This document shows, piece by piece, positions 1 to 12,600 of a stretch of DNA of 64,000 nt (positions are counted from its first letter, which is position 1; the number at the start of each line of letters is the position of its first letter). The notes under the pieces were generated by a model that was given only the letters and a program-made list of their open reading frames with translations, was not told the origin of the DNA and did not search any database. Source of the DNA: Trema orientale (taxonomy: Eukaryota; Streptophyta; Magnoliopsida; Rosales; Cannabaceae); assembly GCA_002914845.1 (NCBI GenBank), contig JXTC01000091.1:473760-537759 (forward strand), given 5' to 3'. The position numbers and the translations under genes were made by a program.

Positions 1-240
1 AAGTCATAGGACTGAGGTGGCGGCTTTTCGTTTGACGGAGAAACGGTTGCACGGGATCCGCGAAGCACCGGATCAGACACGGCCTGGAGCTGCAGAAGTG
101 CGCGGGGCCTACATGTCGGCTGGTTGTTCACTCGCCTGAGCTTGCGCGTGATGTGCACGCACCCGTCTAGTTGCCAGAGCCTTGATCGGACTGCCGAGAT
201 CGCGAGTGAAGCCTTTTTTCCTACTCGCGCATCTGATTCC
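1..240. other. GC-richer edge segment, unidentified
   Basis: The first 240 bases are clearly richer in G+C than the AT-rich DNA after them, and the change at about 240 is abrupt. The longest open frame (124-312, plus) is only 62 codons and resembles nothing I recognise. The piece may be the end of a repeat or gene lying left of the window. No function is assigned. Confidence 0.3.
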
Positions 241-1954
241 ACTTTTTTGAATTTTTTTTTTTCTTTTTCTTTAATCAAAATCAAAACAAAATCTAAATTA
301 AATTCAAATTAAATCAAATTTTAAATACAATCCGAATTAAATTATCATAAACTAATTAAAAGAAATCTAATAAAATTAAATAAAAATCATATCTAAATAC
401 TAAAAATCAAATTAACTATAAATAACCTAAATTAAACTAAAATTACACAAAAACACACAAAATATTTAAGAAAAAGAACATAAATAACTCTATTTTCATA
501 GAGTTATCAAAATATTTGGACTGTACCTTTCTTATTTCTAAAACGTTTCCACATCTTTTAAATCATGGTTTAAGACTTGTACTAAAAATAAACAAGCCAA
601 TTCCTATATATACACATCAAAGAGGATCATTTAGAATAACCTAAGAGTACTTGAATTTCTTTTGATTTAAACAAAGTTGAAAACTACTTTTATACTTGTG
701 TGTCATCACAACCAGCCATCAAATGAGTGTAATAAATAATAGGATCATTAAAATATACACTCTAAGTTTAGAAAATTAGATTACAAATACAGAAAACTTA
801 ATCTACTACACATGAAAATACTTAACTCCATAAATAGCAAACTTGGGGCTTTAGGTCTAATTTTAATCCTTCACTTAAATTTTATATTTCCAACAATATA
901 TAAGGGTTCCTAGAACCATTATTCATCAAATAATAGCTTAGGTTTAAGAGCTGAATTAAAAGAAATTCAGTAAAAATTCAAAATCCTACTTAAACCTTAC
1001 CTTGACTAGTATGAGTCTTTGCTAAACTTCTTACCTTCTGTCTCCACCAAACTGATTTCCAAGGCTTAGAAATAGATTTTTGGACTTAAGAAGACCTGAA
1101 AGAATCATTATTTAAGTAAGAACGAGTAGAGAATTGAAATTATAGGGAAAAACTTAGAAAGAAAAACTAGTAGAATTACCTTGACTAGTTTTGGTCTATC
1201 TTGCTTTCTAAAGTTCCAACTTAAGTTCTACTACTTAGAAACTCTTGGATACGACTAAGAGGAGTTAAAAGAAGTATAGAAAGGTACTAGAGAGGTCCAA
1301 GTGAAAATGACCAGATTTAGTCTAAAAGTGATACTTAATTAAAAAAAATGGCATAACTTAAATTCTGAGGGGTATTTTGGGTATTTTACACTTTACTTTC
1401 TATGTGTCCAGCTTCAAAACATCCTTAGCATAGTCATCATATTGCTGTCACCCAAGTGTAGACAAAGTTGGTGAATCCTAGCCTAAGAAATGAAAACTAA
1501 TCATACTTTGACTTATGATCCCATATGACAGGTTTTATTATAATTTGGTGAAACCTAACCCTATAACTAATCATTAAATATAGAAATAAGTCAATTAGAC
1601 TCCAATTAATAATGCAAATATAGTATTAGCACTCAATTATTAGAATGCACAAAAATGACACTACACGATTAAACTGAATCTAAGCTAGCTTAGTGAAATA
1701 AAACACAAATCAGTGTCATGAATGCCACCTCGTGCTTACCTAGAGCCGACAAATAAAATGTTATAAATAAGTCCTAAACATTGAATTAAAGTTATTTGAC
1801 GTGTTAAACATACAGTAAATTCGGCTCCGAAAACCGTAAAAATTGAATTTTACTGAAAACTTACTATTTGACCAAGTTATCAACAAATATGATCTTAATG
1901 CATGTGCACGTAATATTACTTTCATAACTATATTCTTTGTTCTTTTAGCACACC

Positions 1955-2000
<46 letters not shown>

Positions 2001-2200
2001 GGGTATTGAACCTATACACTGCATCGGGACACTTCGACAATCATTAGTGTAATAACATGTATGTGAATGCACATAACATAAGGAATGAGTATGTTACTAT
2101 GAAAGTGGTATTAAAGACTCCTAGATGCCTAATATGCAATTGGAATATATTTATTATTGGCTTAGTATGCATGTGAGAATCTCGGGCACCACAGGGTAAT
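241..2200. other. AT-rich stretch without a recognisable gene
   Basis: I see no coding frame longer than about 100 codons and no known protein motif. The frames at 1761-2072 and 1843-2052 are produced by the (TC)n tract. A short phrase, TACCTTGACTAGT, occurs near 1000 and again near 1178, which suggests a weak internal duplication. The stretch may be old repeat DNA. Confidence 0.35.
1960..1996. repeat. (TC)n microsatellite
   Basis: A nearly pure CT/TC dinucleotide run of about 36 bases, ended by a single G. It explains the Ser-Leu and Arg-Glu repeats in the open frames crossing it on the two strands, which are not genes. Confidence 0.9.
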
Positions 2201-2202
2201 TA

Positions 2203-3290
2203 AAACTTTTTAAACTTTCTGGAAGGAAAAGAAAAACTCCACTCATAACTATATATATAGTATACACAGAGAGAGAGAGAGACACACACACACGCACACA
2301 CACACATACATAGTGAGCCTCCCATATAGTCATACATAATATGCATATACTCAAAACAGGTGCAAAAATCCTCAGTCAGAAAACCAAGAGTCAAAATACT
2401 CATATACACTTGCTATGGTCAGAAAGTCAGCCATCCTCCTCCAAACTTATAAATGAACAATACCCTCTGCAGTGTAAGAATATATATGAGTATAAAAACT
2501 CAATAAGTAATGAATGTAGGTGCAAAGTGCACATAACAGAGAACATATAATCATATGATTGGGATCCCCGTGTATATTGTGTTGTTTGACAAGACCGTGA
2601 ATCGCATACTGAGTCACTCAAATAATATATAATATATCATAAATTGTATGGAGGTCTCGAGTCCTATAATGATCCTTCTGTGTACAACAGAGGTCCTCCC
2701 CATACCCGTTGTCAAAGTGTTCCCGAAGGAACCATGCTGTCCTCGAAAGAACCGTGTTGTCCCCAAAAGAACCATATAAAATATTTAGGCATTAGCCTAC
2801 TACACTTTAGTTATCAATACTCATCAGGTAATATAAATACACCATATGTTCAGGTTTCATGCATATCAAAATAATATATTCAGATGTGCATGCTTCAGGT
2901 TTAACAAAATAACAATACATATATGTAAATAATCCAAGAATTTCATAAATTCACATAAATAAATAATTCTTATATTATAGGTATATCGTTACTTTCTGAG
3001 TTTTCATACTCATATATGTTCTTACATTGTAGAGGATATTGCTGATTTATAAGTTTAAAGGAGGAGGGCCAATTTTCCGACTATGGCGAGTGTATATGAG
3101 TATTTTGAACTGTGGTTTTCTGATTGAGGGTTTTTGCACTTGTTTTAAGCATGTTTATATTATGTATGACCATATATGAGACCCACTATATATGTGTGTA
3201 TGTATATATATAGTAGATATATAATTATAAGTAAAGTTTTCCTTTTACTTCCAGAAAGTTTAAAAATTTTTAGTTACCCATTAATACATT
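2203..3290. repeat. Large imperfect inverted repeat (about 320-bp arms)
   Basis: The segment at about 2203-2520 matches the reverse complement of about 2975-3290. Shared phrases include AAACTTTCTGGAAG near the outer ends, CAGTCAGAAAACCA against CAATCAGAAAACCA in the middle, and TACTCATATACACT further in. By eye the arms are 75-85% identical and the spacer is about 450 bp. Mixed GA/CA microsatellites sit in the left arm. The right arm is followed by GGGGATGTTACA, which resembles the start of a plant LTR read on the minus strand, so the arms may be two opposed copies of an old LTR-type repeat. A foldback DNA transposon is the alternative. The open frames inside are not convincing genes. Confidence 0.65.
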
Positions 3291-3379
3291 ATTTTGAGTT
3301 AAGTAGTATCTTCCAATTAGGGGATGTTACATTAATACCCATAATAGTCATCATACAGGCCTTCACAACCTAATACTGT

Positions 3380-3960
3380 CATAGTTGTACCACCATCAGA
3401 TTTATTTAGATAATGGGGCTAACACATTGTCTTCTGATTTCACAACGAATGCCTTTGTTGAACTATTTTAGAAGTTCCTAGCCACACAGGCACATGTTAT
3501 GTATGCCTTTTCTCCTATAGATTCTTCACCTCATAGTTCTTCAGGAATGTCTAATTCCATATAGGTCTTGGAATCTATAGCCTCTCAACATATGTCATCC
3601 AATTTGTTAATTTTTACTTATTTATATATCATTTGTGTCTATCATGACTATTGATGGCACTTGTCTGCGCTTAGTAGATTTTGATTCTATTGCTATACCC
3701 TACTTGTTACTCTCCTATGTTTACCATATTCCCAATTTTTCAAGTAATCTTGTTTCTATTAGTCAATTATATGACTCTGGTAATTTAATCTCTTTTTTTT
3801 TTAATACTTTGTGTCATGTGCAAGATCCACAATCCCATAAGCTGATGGGTTAGGCGGTGGATAGGGAAGACTATATATTTTGGACACGCTACAAGCACCA
3901 ATATCCACTATTGACTTGTCTTGCTGTAGTTTGTCTTATATCTTCCAGTTTTCATTTATG
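3380..3960 (+). mobile_element. Ty1/copia fossil fragment (pol, pre-integrase side)
   Basis: Translation of the plus strand shows a phrase typical of plant Ty1/copia polyproteins just before the integrase (reading like YHIPNFSSNLVSISQL), preceded by copia-like residues from about 3400. It is a short, broken remnant with no LTRs recognised beside it, and it looks old. The family assignment rests on remembered motif likeness, not on a search. Confidence 0.65.
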
Positions 3961-4920
3961 GCATCTCACTATAGAAACCAACATAAGAAACTAAAATATG
4001 AAAAAAAAAAAAACAAAAGATCAAGAATGCAAATATGACAATATGCCATATGGTGCAAATAGCTAAACATGATCAAACTTTATAAATAGTTAAAGCTTTA
4101 CTAGATCTTTCAAATCTAGGATCATAAAGCGCCTTTTCCAAGTGTGTGATCAATGTAAAGTTTCTTGATAAATAAGATAAGCAATAGCTCAACATGATTT
4201 TCTCTAACTATTTTAGTCTCAATGATAAAAAAGATTACAAGAATAATTTAGCTTTCTTATATACTTAATTGATCCTTATGAACGTGGTAATTTGAAGATT
4301 CCGAATCATTGTAGTGATAGAATATGTTTATGATATTTAAGAAAATATACCTTTTTGGTTTGGTGCATTTTCTAAAATATCTTCAAATTTTATTGACTGA
4401 TTCTCAGTTCAAGTTTATTCACCAAATATGTCTTGACATTTTGCGCATTTACTGTAATAGTTTGAGTAGAAGTGACAACTACAACAACATCAGTTTGCAG
4501 ACTTTCTATATGATCTACTTGGACGAGCTTTGCAATGGTTATCTATAACTCATATTAAGTTTGTTTGGAACTTCGTTGAATATGCACTATATCGATGATG
4601 AAGTAAAGCATATGTACATCCTGGTCCTTAAGCCTTTTGGGAACTTTCTTGCTACTTAATGTTACTTTGACTATTTCTTGCAAAAGATAAAATTTTTTTT
4701 TGCACCTCTCTAATATGTTTTTATGTCTTGGGAATACAAAGCTAAAGAGCAACATCACGATTATTACAGAAGCCAATATAAAAAACTTCTACAAATTCAC
4801 GTCTATTTTCATACTTAATTATTAGATTCTTCATACTCTTGCTCCTTCCTTTATTTTCAATTTTATGCATAAATCTCTGAAAATATGCAATAAAAATGAT
4901 TTTTCTTTGAAAAGTGCAAT
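3961..4920. other. AT-rich stretch, no gene seen
   Basis: Only frames under 75 codons without recognisable motifs are present on either strand. Part of the right side may be the far end of the minus-strand copia remnant that follows, but no motif proves this. Confidence 0.3.
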
Positions 4921-4949
4921 CCAAGTAAAATCACCAACACCACTATATA

Positions 4950-7336
4950 TATATATATCCGATTCCAACTATACTCTATGTGTGCAAAAATTCCAACCAC
5001 TCAATGCAACGAGATTCTCTTTCTTCTGAAAAAAGAAGTTGTTGCATAGCTTTGTAAAAGCTCTTGATAGTTCATCCCATTATATAGATACCATAACAAA
5101 ATTCTGATTGTTTCTTCAATGTAAGAAAATCACAAATTGTACATGTTTTTCAAATATTATGAAGGCATATTTATTTTTGGAGATTAAGATGTTGGTGCAG
5201 TAGTTGAATCTCAAGATAATGAAATTTGCGATAATTTGAAGAAGATGATAGTAAATTGTAATTGTTACTTGATCTTCTTCCTTCGAAGGCATATTCTTAT
5301 TTATTGTTCATAACTCTACATAACTTTTGAGTGAAGTTGAGAGTATGATTCATCGTAATCTTACTAATGCTAATCAAATTTGCCTAAACTTCAACATATA
5401 ACCCATTTTTCAATCTTGAAAATCCCTACAAAGTAGTATGCCTTTTCCAAGGATTTTTCTTTTAATTCCATCATTTAAAATAACAAAATCATAAGATGGA
5501 ATAAAATCAGTCAAAAATATCATTTTTCCTATTATATGTCGAGAGCAACCACTATCTAAGTATCAATAATTAAAATCATAAGAAACAAATGAAATGCAAG
5601 TAACAAAGAAAATCAAATCAGATCTTTTAACCAAAACTTTGATTTTTGCATCATTCTCATGGTGTTTCAATAAGCTTTCAGAATTCAATTGATTTTCTTT
5701 TTTTTTTTTTAAAGAAACTTCAAAAGTTTGTAACACTTTTGTCAAATATGGCCAATACGTATATAAAAATGACAAACTGAAATTAATAAAATTATAAGAA
5801 CTTTCACTTTGATGTGTTGTGGAAGCTTTCATATATCCATTAAGTATTTTTCTTTTATTGGGTTATTCTTCATATCCTAATTAGAGATTGTAATTTAACT
5901 CGAAAACCTGTGCACCCACCCCATATATCCAAATATTCGGGTATGCGGGTCGGGTTTGGGTCTTAGAGACTATACCCGCGACTTGGGGGTTTGGGTTTAG
6001 ATGTACCTGTTCCCAAACCCGACTCGATTATATACTTATATATTATCTTTAAAAATATAATATGTATATATGTGTATATATGAAAATATATGTAATATAA
6101 GTAAACAAAACTTTAAAGCTCATTCCCCATTACTTAAAAAAGCCCAAGTAGCCAAACTTAAAGCCCAAGCATATAGTTCTTTTTTTTTTAATAGCAGGTG
6201 CTAGGTATATGGGTACCTGCGAGTACCCGTTAGCCATAAGGAGTAATACCCGAACCCGCCACATCTCTATAAACAGGTAAATAGAGCGAGTATGGGTGGT
6301 GGTGTTACCTACGGATACAGGGCCGAGGTAGTCATACCTACCCCGAACCCGCCCTGTTTCCATGCCTAATCCCAATCCATCATTATCTCCAGATTGTTTG
6401 CTAATACTCATAACTTAATCTAATTTCACATCTCTAGATTCTCATTAAAATTCTATATCAATTACATCATTTATTTCTTAACTTCCTTGTTTAGTTACTC
6501 CAATCCAAATTTTGCTTCAAGACTTCTGGTTTTGGTCACCATTCTCAACAATTGATCACACATTTGTTGATAGGCTTCTTGTTGATCCTCTTCATTATTT
6601 GAGTCTTCATCCTCAGTTTCTAAAGCTGTATTGTGGCAATTAATTTTAACTCTGACAGCAAGTGAGTAAATATTTCTTTAATTCCAGCCGCTTGGAATTC
6701 ATTTCAAAGGTTTGCAATATCTCTATTAGTTCATCCAAACTGATGTGATTAATGACCTTACTCTTTTTGAGCTCTGAAACTTTGACTTCAAATATTTTAG
6801 GAAAAGATTTAAGAATTTCTACGACCAACTTCGATTCAGAGTACTTTTTACCTAAATCAAAAGACTCATTAGTTATAACTTATAATTTCGAGTAAAAATC
6901 AGTTATACTTTCCACCATTTGAGTTTTTTATAATCAAGGGATAACATAAAGAATTTGCATTATAATATCAGATTTTTTATTAGTAGTCTCAAGAATATCT
7001 CGTGCAAGTTTAGAAGTATCACATAATGCTATGAAAGTAAATTGATGAATATCTATTGTACTAAAGATAACATTTATCCCTTTTAAATTCATTTGGTAGT
7101 AAGAAATTCATCTTCGACCCAATTTTTTTGAGGTTTGAGTTCAATACCCCTCTTATTTCTAGTATCGATAGAGGATTTCTAACCATAAACAAAGGCATCC
7201 AAAATACTTTCATCAATGGATTAAGGAAAATTCGCATCCAGTCTTTCCAAAATAAGTAATTTTTCCCATCAAGCATAGGTAGTTTAGTAATAGACCCAAC
7301 TTTATGAAGAAACTCCACGAGAGTATATAAACTCAA
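4950..7336 (-). mobile_element. Ty1/copia fossil (gag to pre-integrase), minus strand
   Basis: Read on the minus strand from 7336, the sequence begins with a gag-like N-terminus of the plant copia type (a phrase like LDGKNYLFWK). Near 6640-6830 comes a second gag-like block matching the UBN2 type (LDELIEILQTFE), and near 5540-5575 a motif like YLDSGCSRH from the protease/pre-integrase region. The order is right for a copia element lying on the minus strand. It is broken in many places, reverse transcriptase is not recognisable, and LTRs were not identified. It is an old remnant. The hAT-like element at 5887-6367 appears to lie inside it. Confidence 0.7.
5887..6367. mobile_element. hAT-like MITE, decayed (candidate)
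   Basis: The stretch is filled with ACCCG and GGGTACC-type phrases on both strands (CCCGAACCCGCC near 6250 and again near 6345), a composition typical of plant hAT MITEs. TAGAGATTGTAAT at the left resembles the reverse complement of CCACATCTCTA near 6260. CCTAAT lies at both outer edges (about 5876 and 6365) and could be part of an 8-bp target duplication. The boundaries are uncertain. Confidence 0.4.
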
Positions 7337-7712
7337 ATGAAAAGGCTCAAAAATAATTTATAATTAGCAAAAAGACAAGTAAAATAAAATCGACCCAAAT
7401 TATTCAAAGAGGCAAATGATTAAACACTTGGTAGGTAGAAAATAAAACTCTTATAAAACTTAATCAAATAAACTCAAACCCTCATTTATTTCAAATAAAT
7501 TAATTAGAAAACATATAAAACATAACAAAAAACACTAGAACATAAACATAAAACAGGTTAGGCAAAGATCAAGAATCAAAACCCAATGGATCATACACAA
7601 ACGGATATAAAACAATAAAGATCAACATAATAGCAAAAATCTAAATAATGTAAACATATTTAAGTTCGGTCGATTTGATTAAATTTTAAGTTTTTAACAT
7701 ATTTAGAGCTCA
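7337..7712. other. AT-rich stretch, no gene seen
   Basis: It lies between the gag end of the minus-strand copia remnant and a MITE. By position it could contain the leader or LTR of that remnant, but no primer-binding site or LTR edge was recognised. Confidence 0.3.
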
Positions 7713-8549
7713 GGCCCCGTTTGGTTGGGGGTAATGGAAAGGAATGGAATGAAAACAATTCCAAAATGACCCTATTCCATTGTTTGGTTAAAAAGTCCAA
7801 ATAGGAAAAGTCTTTCTATTGGAAAGAAAGATTGAGTGGAATAAGATGGAATGGAATACCATTTAATTAGACCATTTAATTAATAAAAAAATAAATAAAA
7901 AATAATAAAATGAAATAAAATAATGCTAAATGTAAAATAATTTAATGTTAAATGTAAAGTAATTTAATAAAATAATAATTTAATTAAAAAATAATTAATA
8001 AAATAATTTAATAAAATAATAAAATAAAATAAAATAATGATAAATGTAAAATATTTAATAAAATAATAATTTAATAAATAAAAATTTAATAAAATAATTT
8101 AAAAAATAATAAAATAAAATAACGCTAAACGAAAAAAAATTGAATAAAATAATAATTTAATTAATAAAAAATAATTAATAAAATAAAATAAGATAATGCT
8201 AAATGTAAAATAATTTAATTAAATAATAATTTAATTAATAAAAAAATTAATAAAATAATTTAATAAAATAAAATAATGCTAAATGTAAAATAATTTAATA
8301 AAATAATAATTTAATTAATAAAATAATTGAATGCTAAATGTAATTTAAAATGCTTAAAATATTCATTTTAAGCTTAAGGTACAACTACTTCCATTCTTTT
8401 TAACAGATAACCAAACATAAGAATGTCCATTCAGCTACTGATTCTACCACTCAACCAAACAACATAATTACATTACCATTCATTTTCCATTCCATTCAGA
8501 TTACTATTACCATTACCATTACCATTCCACCACCGCAACCAAATGGGCC
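7713..8549. mobile_element. MITE with GGCCCCGTTTGGTTG-type inverted ends
   Basis: The left end GGCCCCGTTTGGTTG mirrors the right end CAACCAAATGGGCC. The match continues inward as GGTAATGGAAAGGAATGG against the reverse complement of CCATTACCATTCC. The interior, about 7870-8340, is a degenerate AT array built from phrases like AATAAAATAATTTAAT. No open frame is present, so the element is non-autonomous. The end sequence resembles PIF/Harbinger and hAT MITEs. The flanks TTAGAGCTCA and ATTAGTTCA are alike but give no clean target duplication, so the superfamily is left open. Confidence 0.7.
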
Positions 8550-10322
8550 ATTAGTTCATTTAAATCTCAGATTAAGCAAGAAATGAGAAATGAGGCATAA
8601 ATAATCTTTACATAGTCCGACAATGCAAAAATATTGTCTATATCCATAGATCATGTCCAAATAGAAACATGCATTTATCAACTACAAGATATAACCAATA
8701 GTCTTAAATATATACAAAGTTATGTTCTACGTGAATGATCTATGCATCAATCTCCAATTGATGAAAATTTAGTTGAAATCCCTTCAACAAATGTGCAAGA
8801 TTTTGAACTCCTTTTGATAGCTAGAATGGCTTAAGATCTCTCTTGATCAAAAATGGGTTGAACTCCTTTCAAGCTTGATATGTTTGAACTGGCATCCCAC
8901 CAATCTTGTAAATGTTGAGAACCCTCTCAACTCATAAAACACTTAAAATTCCTTCAATTTTCTAATCAACTTCAACCAATTTGCTCTAAGATTTAGCTAA
9001 ATGATTTGTACAAACACACTTTAAGAAAGCACAATAAAAGCAAAAGGCTTCAAGAAAGCACGTTAAGAGCAAAAAGAAATTCAGATCAAATAAAAAGTTC
9101 TTTTAGAAAGATCATAAAGAACAAAGAATCCATAAACTAGAAGCTTTGTATTTCCAAAAGGTTAAAGAAAATAGAATGACCATAGTATTCTATTTACATT
9201 TCTTCTTAGGTCATATGCTAAAAATATGATTTATCATACAAATCCCGAAAATATGAAATAATGGCACATAAGTGAATAAACTTTTTTTTTGTAATGAAAG
9301 TTGATAAAAGGAATAATCTATGATATCATGATATTCTTACCTATGTCATAACAAAGACAACCACACTTCAAAAACAGAACAACATTAAAAACTTATTTTG
9401 CATTGCTTTAGCTTATGATGAATAATTTAGACTTTGAAAAGTATATGTAAAAACAATTACTATTCCACATTAACTTCGATATAAGATGCCAAAAAACAAA
9501 CCCTAATATATTTCTTTCTTATATTTATTAATTTTTCTCAACATCCCTCTCTTTTATCTCTGTCTCTTTAATTTCTTTCATATCTCTCTATCATTGATCT
9601 CTCTCCTTTTGACCAATCTCTCTCTGGCAGTAAAAGATCTACTGATGTAGGATAAGATGAGAAAAGATAAAGAAATAAAGAGAATAAGTAAACTAGCAAG
9701 AGAATTGGTAGAATAGTAAGTTATAAGCAAGATAGATAAGAAATTATATAGATTAAAGAGAGATAGAATAGAATCAAGAGAAAGAATTAGAGAGAACCAA
9801 ACAGAAACTAATGAGTGAGTAGAAAAGCAATATAAAATCATGATAAGAATTTAAAGAAAGAACCCAATCCAAATAATCATTCATTAATTCATCATTAGTC
9901 TGAAAAGTAATTACATAGCTAAGCTTATTTATAAATATACAATTGGATTCAACTAGAAAAACAAATACATTCTAGAAATTAATAGAAATAGGAAACTTAA
10001 ATCTAGTTATCTAAAATTTAATAACACCTAATAATAAATTTGTTACAAATAATAAGCCATATATAAGTTTATATATAAATAAAGATAAACTTTAAAATAA
10101 ATTAAAGTTACCAAAACGTTGCTACAATAAATGCGTTACAAAATTGGATTTGTCCCTGGATAAAGAAATCCTACAAAATCATAATAACATTATCAGTCGA
10201 GGCTTGTGCGTCACACAGTTTTCTTAAAACTAATTTGCCTCCTCCACAAAAATACTTGAGGACTACAACAACATCGGTTTCACAGGATACAATAACAATG
10301 AACAGCAAGGCAAGCACTTGAT
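8550..10322. other. Low-complexity, purine-rich stretch without a recognisable gene
   Basis: The longest frame (9578-9841, minus, 87 codons) is a run of Leu, Ser and Ile from TC/GA-rich sequence around 9560-9840 and is not a credible protein. The stretch 10186-10320 has a more balanced composition and could be repeat-derived. No motif is recognised. Confidence 0.35.
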
Positions 10323-11404
10323 TCTGCTCAGGCAAACTGGAATGCTCTAATTTATTGTACTTAGAATTCTAGCTACAAACTTCCCAATATTTGAAGAACT
10401 AAAGTTAGAAACTAAGAACTCAAGAACATAAAAAGAATTAGAGAGAAGACACTAGAGAGAATGAGAGAAAGATTTTGATTTTTGGTGTGTAGAATAAGAA
10501 GGAGGAGCTATCCTTTTATAACTACTAAAATGGAAGGTTACACACCTATACTCTTAATAGACATAATGCTCATAAAGCCAAAAATGCCCCATCCACTAAA
10601 AACTTGGTAGTTTTCAGAAACTGCAACCTTAATAGTACTGGCAGTTTCAAGATTAAAAGCACGGTTTACATGCATGTAATTGACTATTTTTAAGAAGCAG
10701 AATTCGAATTGGAAAGAGAAAAAAAATAACTGGGCCACAATAAAAGGTTGGGCTTATAAGAGTCCAAGTTTTAGCCCGATATTCGTATCTGCGGGTGCAT
10801 ACAAACACGAGCTTATGCAAATCAGGCACAAGCTTGATGATTTGCACTTGACTTCTGTTCAGACAAACTAGAATATTCTAAACTTTATTACACTCAGAAC
10901 TCTAGCTACGAACTTCTAAATACTCGAAGAACTAAAGGTAGAAATTATGAATTCAAGAACACAAAAGGAACTAGAGAGAAAATGCTAGAGAGAATGAGAG
11001 AAAGATTCGGATTTTTGGTGTGTGGAATAAGAAGAAAGAGTTCTCTTTTTATAACTACTGAAATGAGAAGTTACACACCTATACTTTTTAATAGATATGA
11101 TGCTTATAAAGCTAAAAATGCCCCAGCCGCTAAAAACTTGGCAGTTTTCAAAAACTGCAACATTAATGGTCTTGGTGGTTTCAAGGATTAAAAGCATGGT
11201 TAATGTTACATGCATGTAACTAACCATTTTTAAGAAGTAGAATTTGTATTAGAAAAGAAAAAAAATAAATAAACTTAGCTATAACAAAATGTTGGGCTTA
11301 CCAGAGTCCAAATTTTGGTCTGGTATTCATGTTTACAGGTGCAGGCACACTGACACACATGAGCCCATGCAAATCAGGCCTAAGCCCAATGATTTGCACC
11401 TCCT
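10323..11404. repeat. Tandem duplication, two copies of about 530-550 bp
   Basis: The segment 10323-10852 is followed directly by a second copy, 10853-11404. Shared phrases in the same order include GAGAATGAGAGAAAGATT, ACTAGAGAGA, TTATAACTACT, AAAAATGCCCC, TTACATGCATGTAA and ATGATTTGCAC. Identity is about 80% by eye. The short open frames in each copy do not match well enough to suggest selection on protein. The unit could be part of an LTR or of an unknown tandem repeat. The origin is not established. Confidence 0.8.
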
Positions 11405-11940
11405 GCGCATACTAGAAAGAGTATCTACAGTAGTTAAGCTTTAACTATTTCAAAACATGAGCCTATATATGCCACTGAGACCGTACTTCTCCCACCAATG
11501 TGGGACTTAGGCTTTTTTTCTTTCATTTTTCAATTCCAATAGTACACTTTTAAGTAATAATTTCCCATTTATCTGCGTACCATTTTGAGCATATAAATAT
11601 ATGAAATTGATGTTCTTGTGGAGGAAAACAAGAACTCATTATGACCTTTTAAGAATAAGATGTAGGTCATACTCAATCTCTAACTTTAAAATAGTTCATG
11701 AAAATGAGAGTTATAATATATTTGGACTTCACAATGCACTTGGCCTTCCAAACCCAATAACCTAACCCATTTTCTAATAAAATCTAAATCATCTTAAACA
11801 ATAATAATAATATAATTTCTTAATTTATTGTATCACATGTCTACATCAAATACTCAACCGTTGCTCATCTCTCTGAGGCCTGTTTTACTTGTAAGTTTTC
11901 CCTTTTCTTCCTAATTTATAGTGTGTATATATATATATAT

Positions 11941-12184
11941 GATTCCCAATTCAATATGTTTTTTTTTCATCTATCCATAGGTATTTTTTTTTAGCTGTTG
12001 GATCATAATCCAACGGCCATCATAATTTGGGTAGTTGGGAAAAAAAATAATAAAAATAAATACTCATTATTTAATGCTTTTCTCTTTTCAACTTTTACCA
12101 TGAAAAGATGTACGTGATGAATTTTAATTGGGTAAAACAATACCTCTGGATAGGTAAAAAAAAAAAATACCTACTTTGGTGCCA
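11941..12184 (-). mobile_element. (TA)n-bounded MITE, copy 1 (minus)
   Basis: About 240 bp bounded on both sides by (TA)n (11926-11940 and 12184-12201). Its reverse complement lines up with 31850-32062: both begin TATATGGCACCA, have a poly-T run followed by ACCTAT, then AAAAGTT, then TTAAATAATGAGTATTTA-like sequence, then GATTATGATCCAAC, and end in (TA)n. It has no coding capacity. The placement inside TA microsatellites recalls the rice Micron type of MITE. Confidence 0.65.
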
Positions 12185-12229
12185 TATATATATATATATA
12201 TAGTTATAGTGGACATGTTGGTTGTTCCC

Positions 12230-12600
12230 TAGTTTCTCCAGATTTTGCATGTGAGTGAAAACTTCTATGATTTTTCTATTTAAGCAGTCATCATCTTTGT
12301 ATATTTTGGTAGTTGAGAGGGGCCAGCAATACTTCCCACACTCAGATGTGCTTGATAACTTTTTGGACTACGAAATAGACATTCCTTATGTCTGCTATGT
12401 CCTTGAAAAGGGCACGCCAGATGAGCAGGCAAAGAAAAAATGTACTTCATGGAGCTGAAAGAGGATCGGTAGAATGCATTTTCAAAAGACATGGCAGAAA
12501 ACAATCAGTCTAGCTTGTCTTCATCATCATTCTCCTTTCTCAGAAGGAGGCGGCTGCAAACAACAAGGTCCGTAAATGTAGTTTTCTCTTGGTTAAGAAA
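12230..12600 (+). pseudogene. Possible gene fragment, unrecognised
   Basis: The base composition becomes more balanced here, and a plus-strand frame (12255-12458, 67 codons) contains a protein-like stretch (DNFLDYEIDIPYVCYVLE). A second frame near 12430-12560 reads as hydrophilic, Ser- and Arg-rich sequence. There is no in-frame continuation, promoter or clear exon structure. It may be a captured or decayed exon of a host gene, or chance. I cannot name a family. Confidence 0.25.

Noticed and set aside
1761-2409. Frames of about 65-105 codons with Arg-Glu, Ser-Leu or Cys-Val runs
   Set aside because: They are generated by TC/GA and CA microsatellites on opposite strands.
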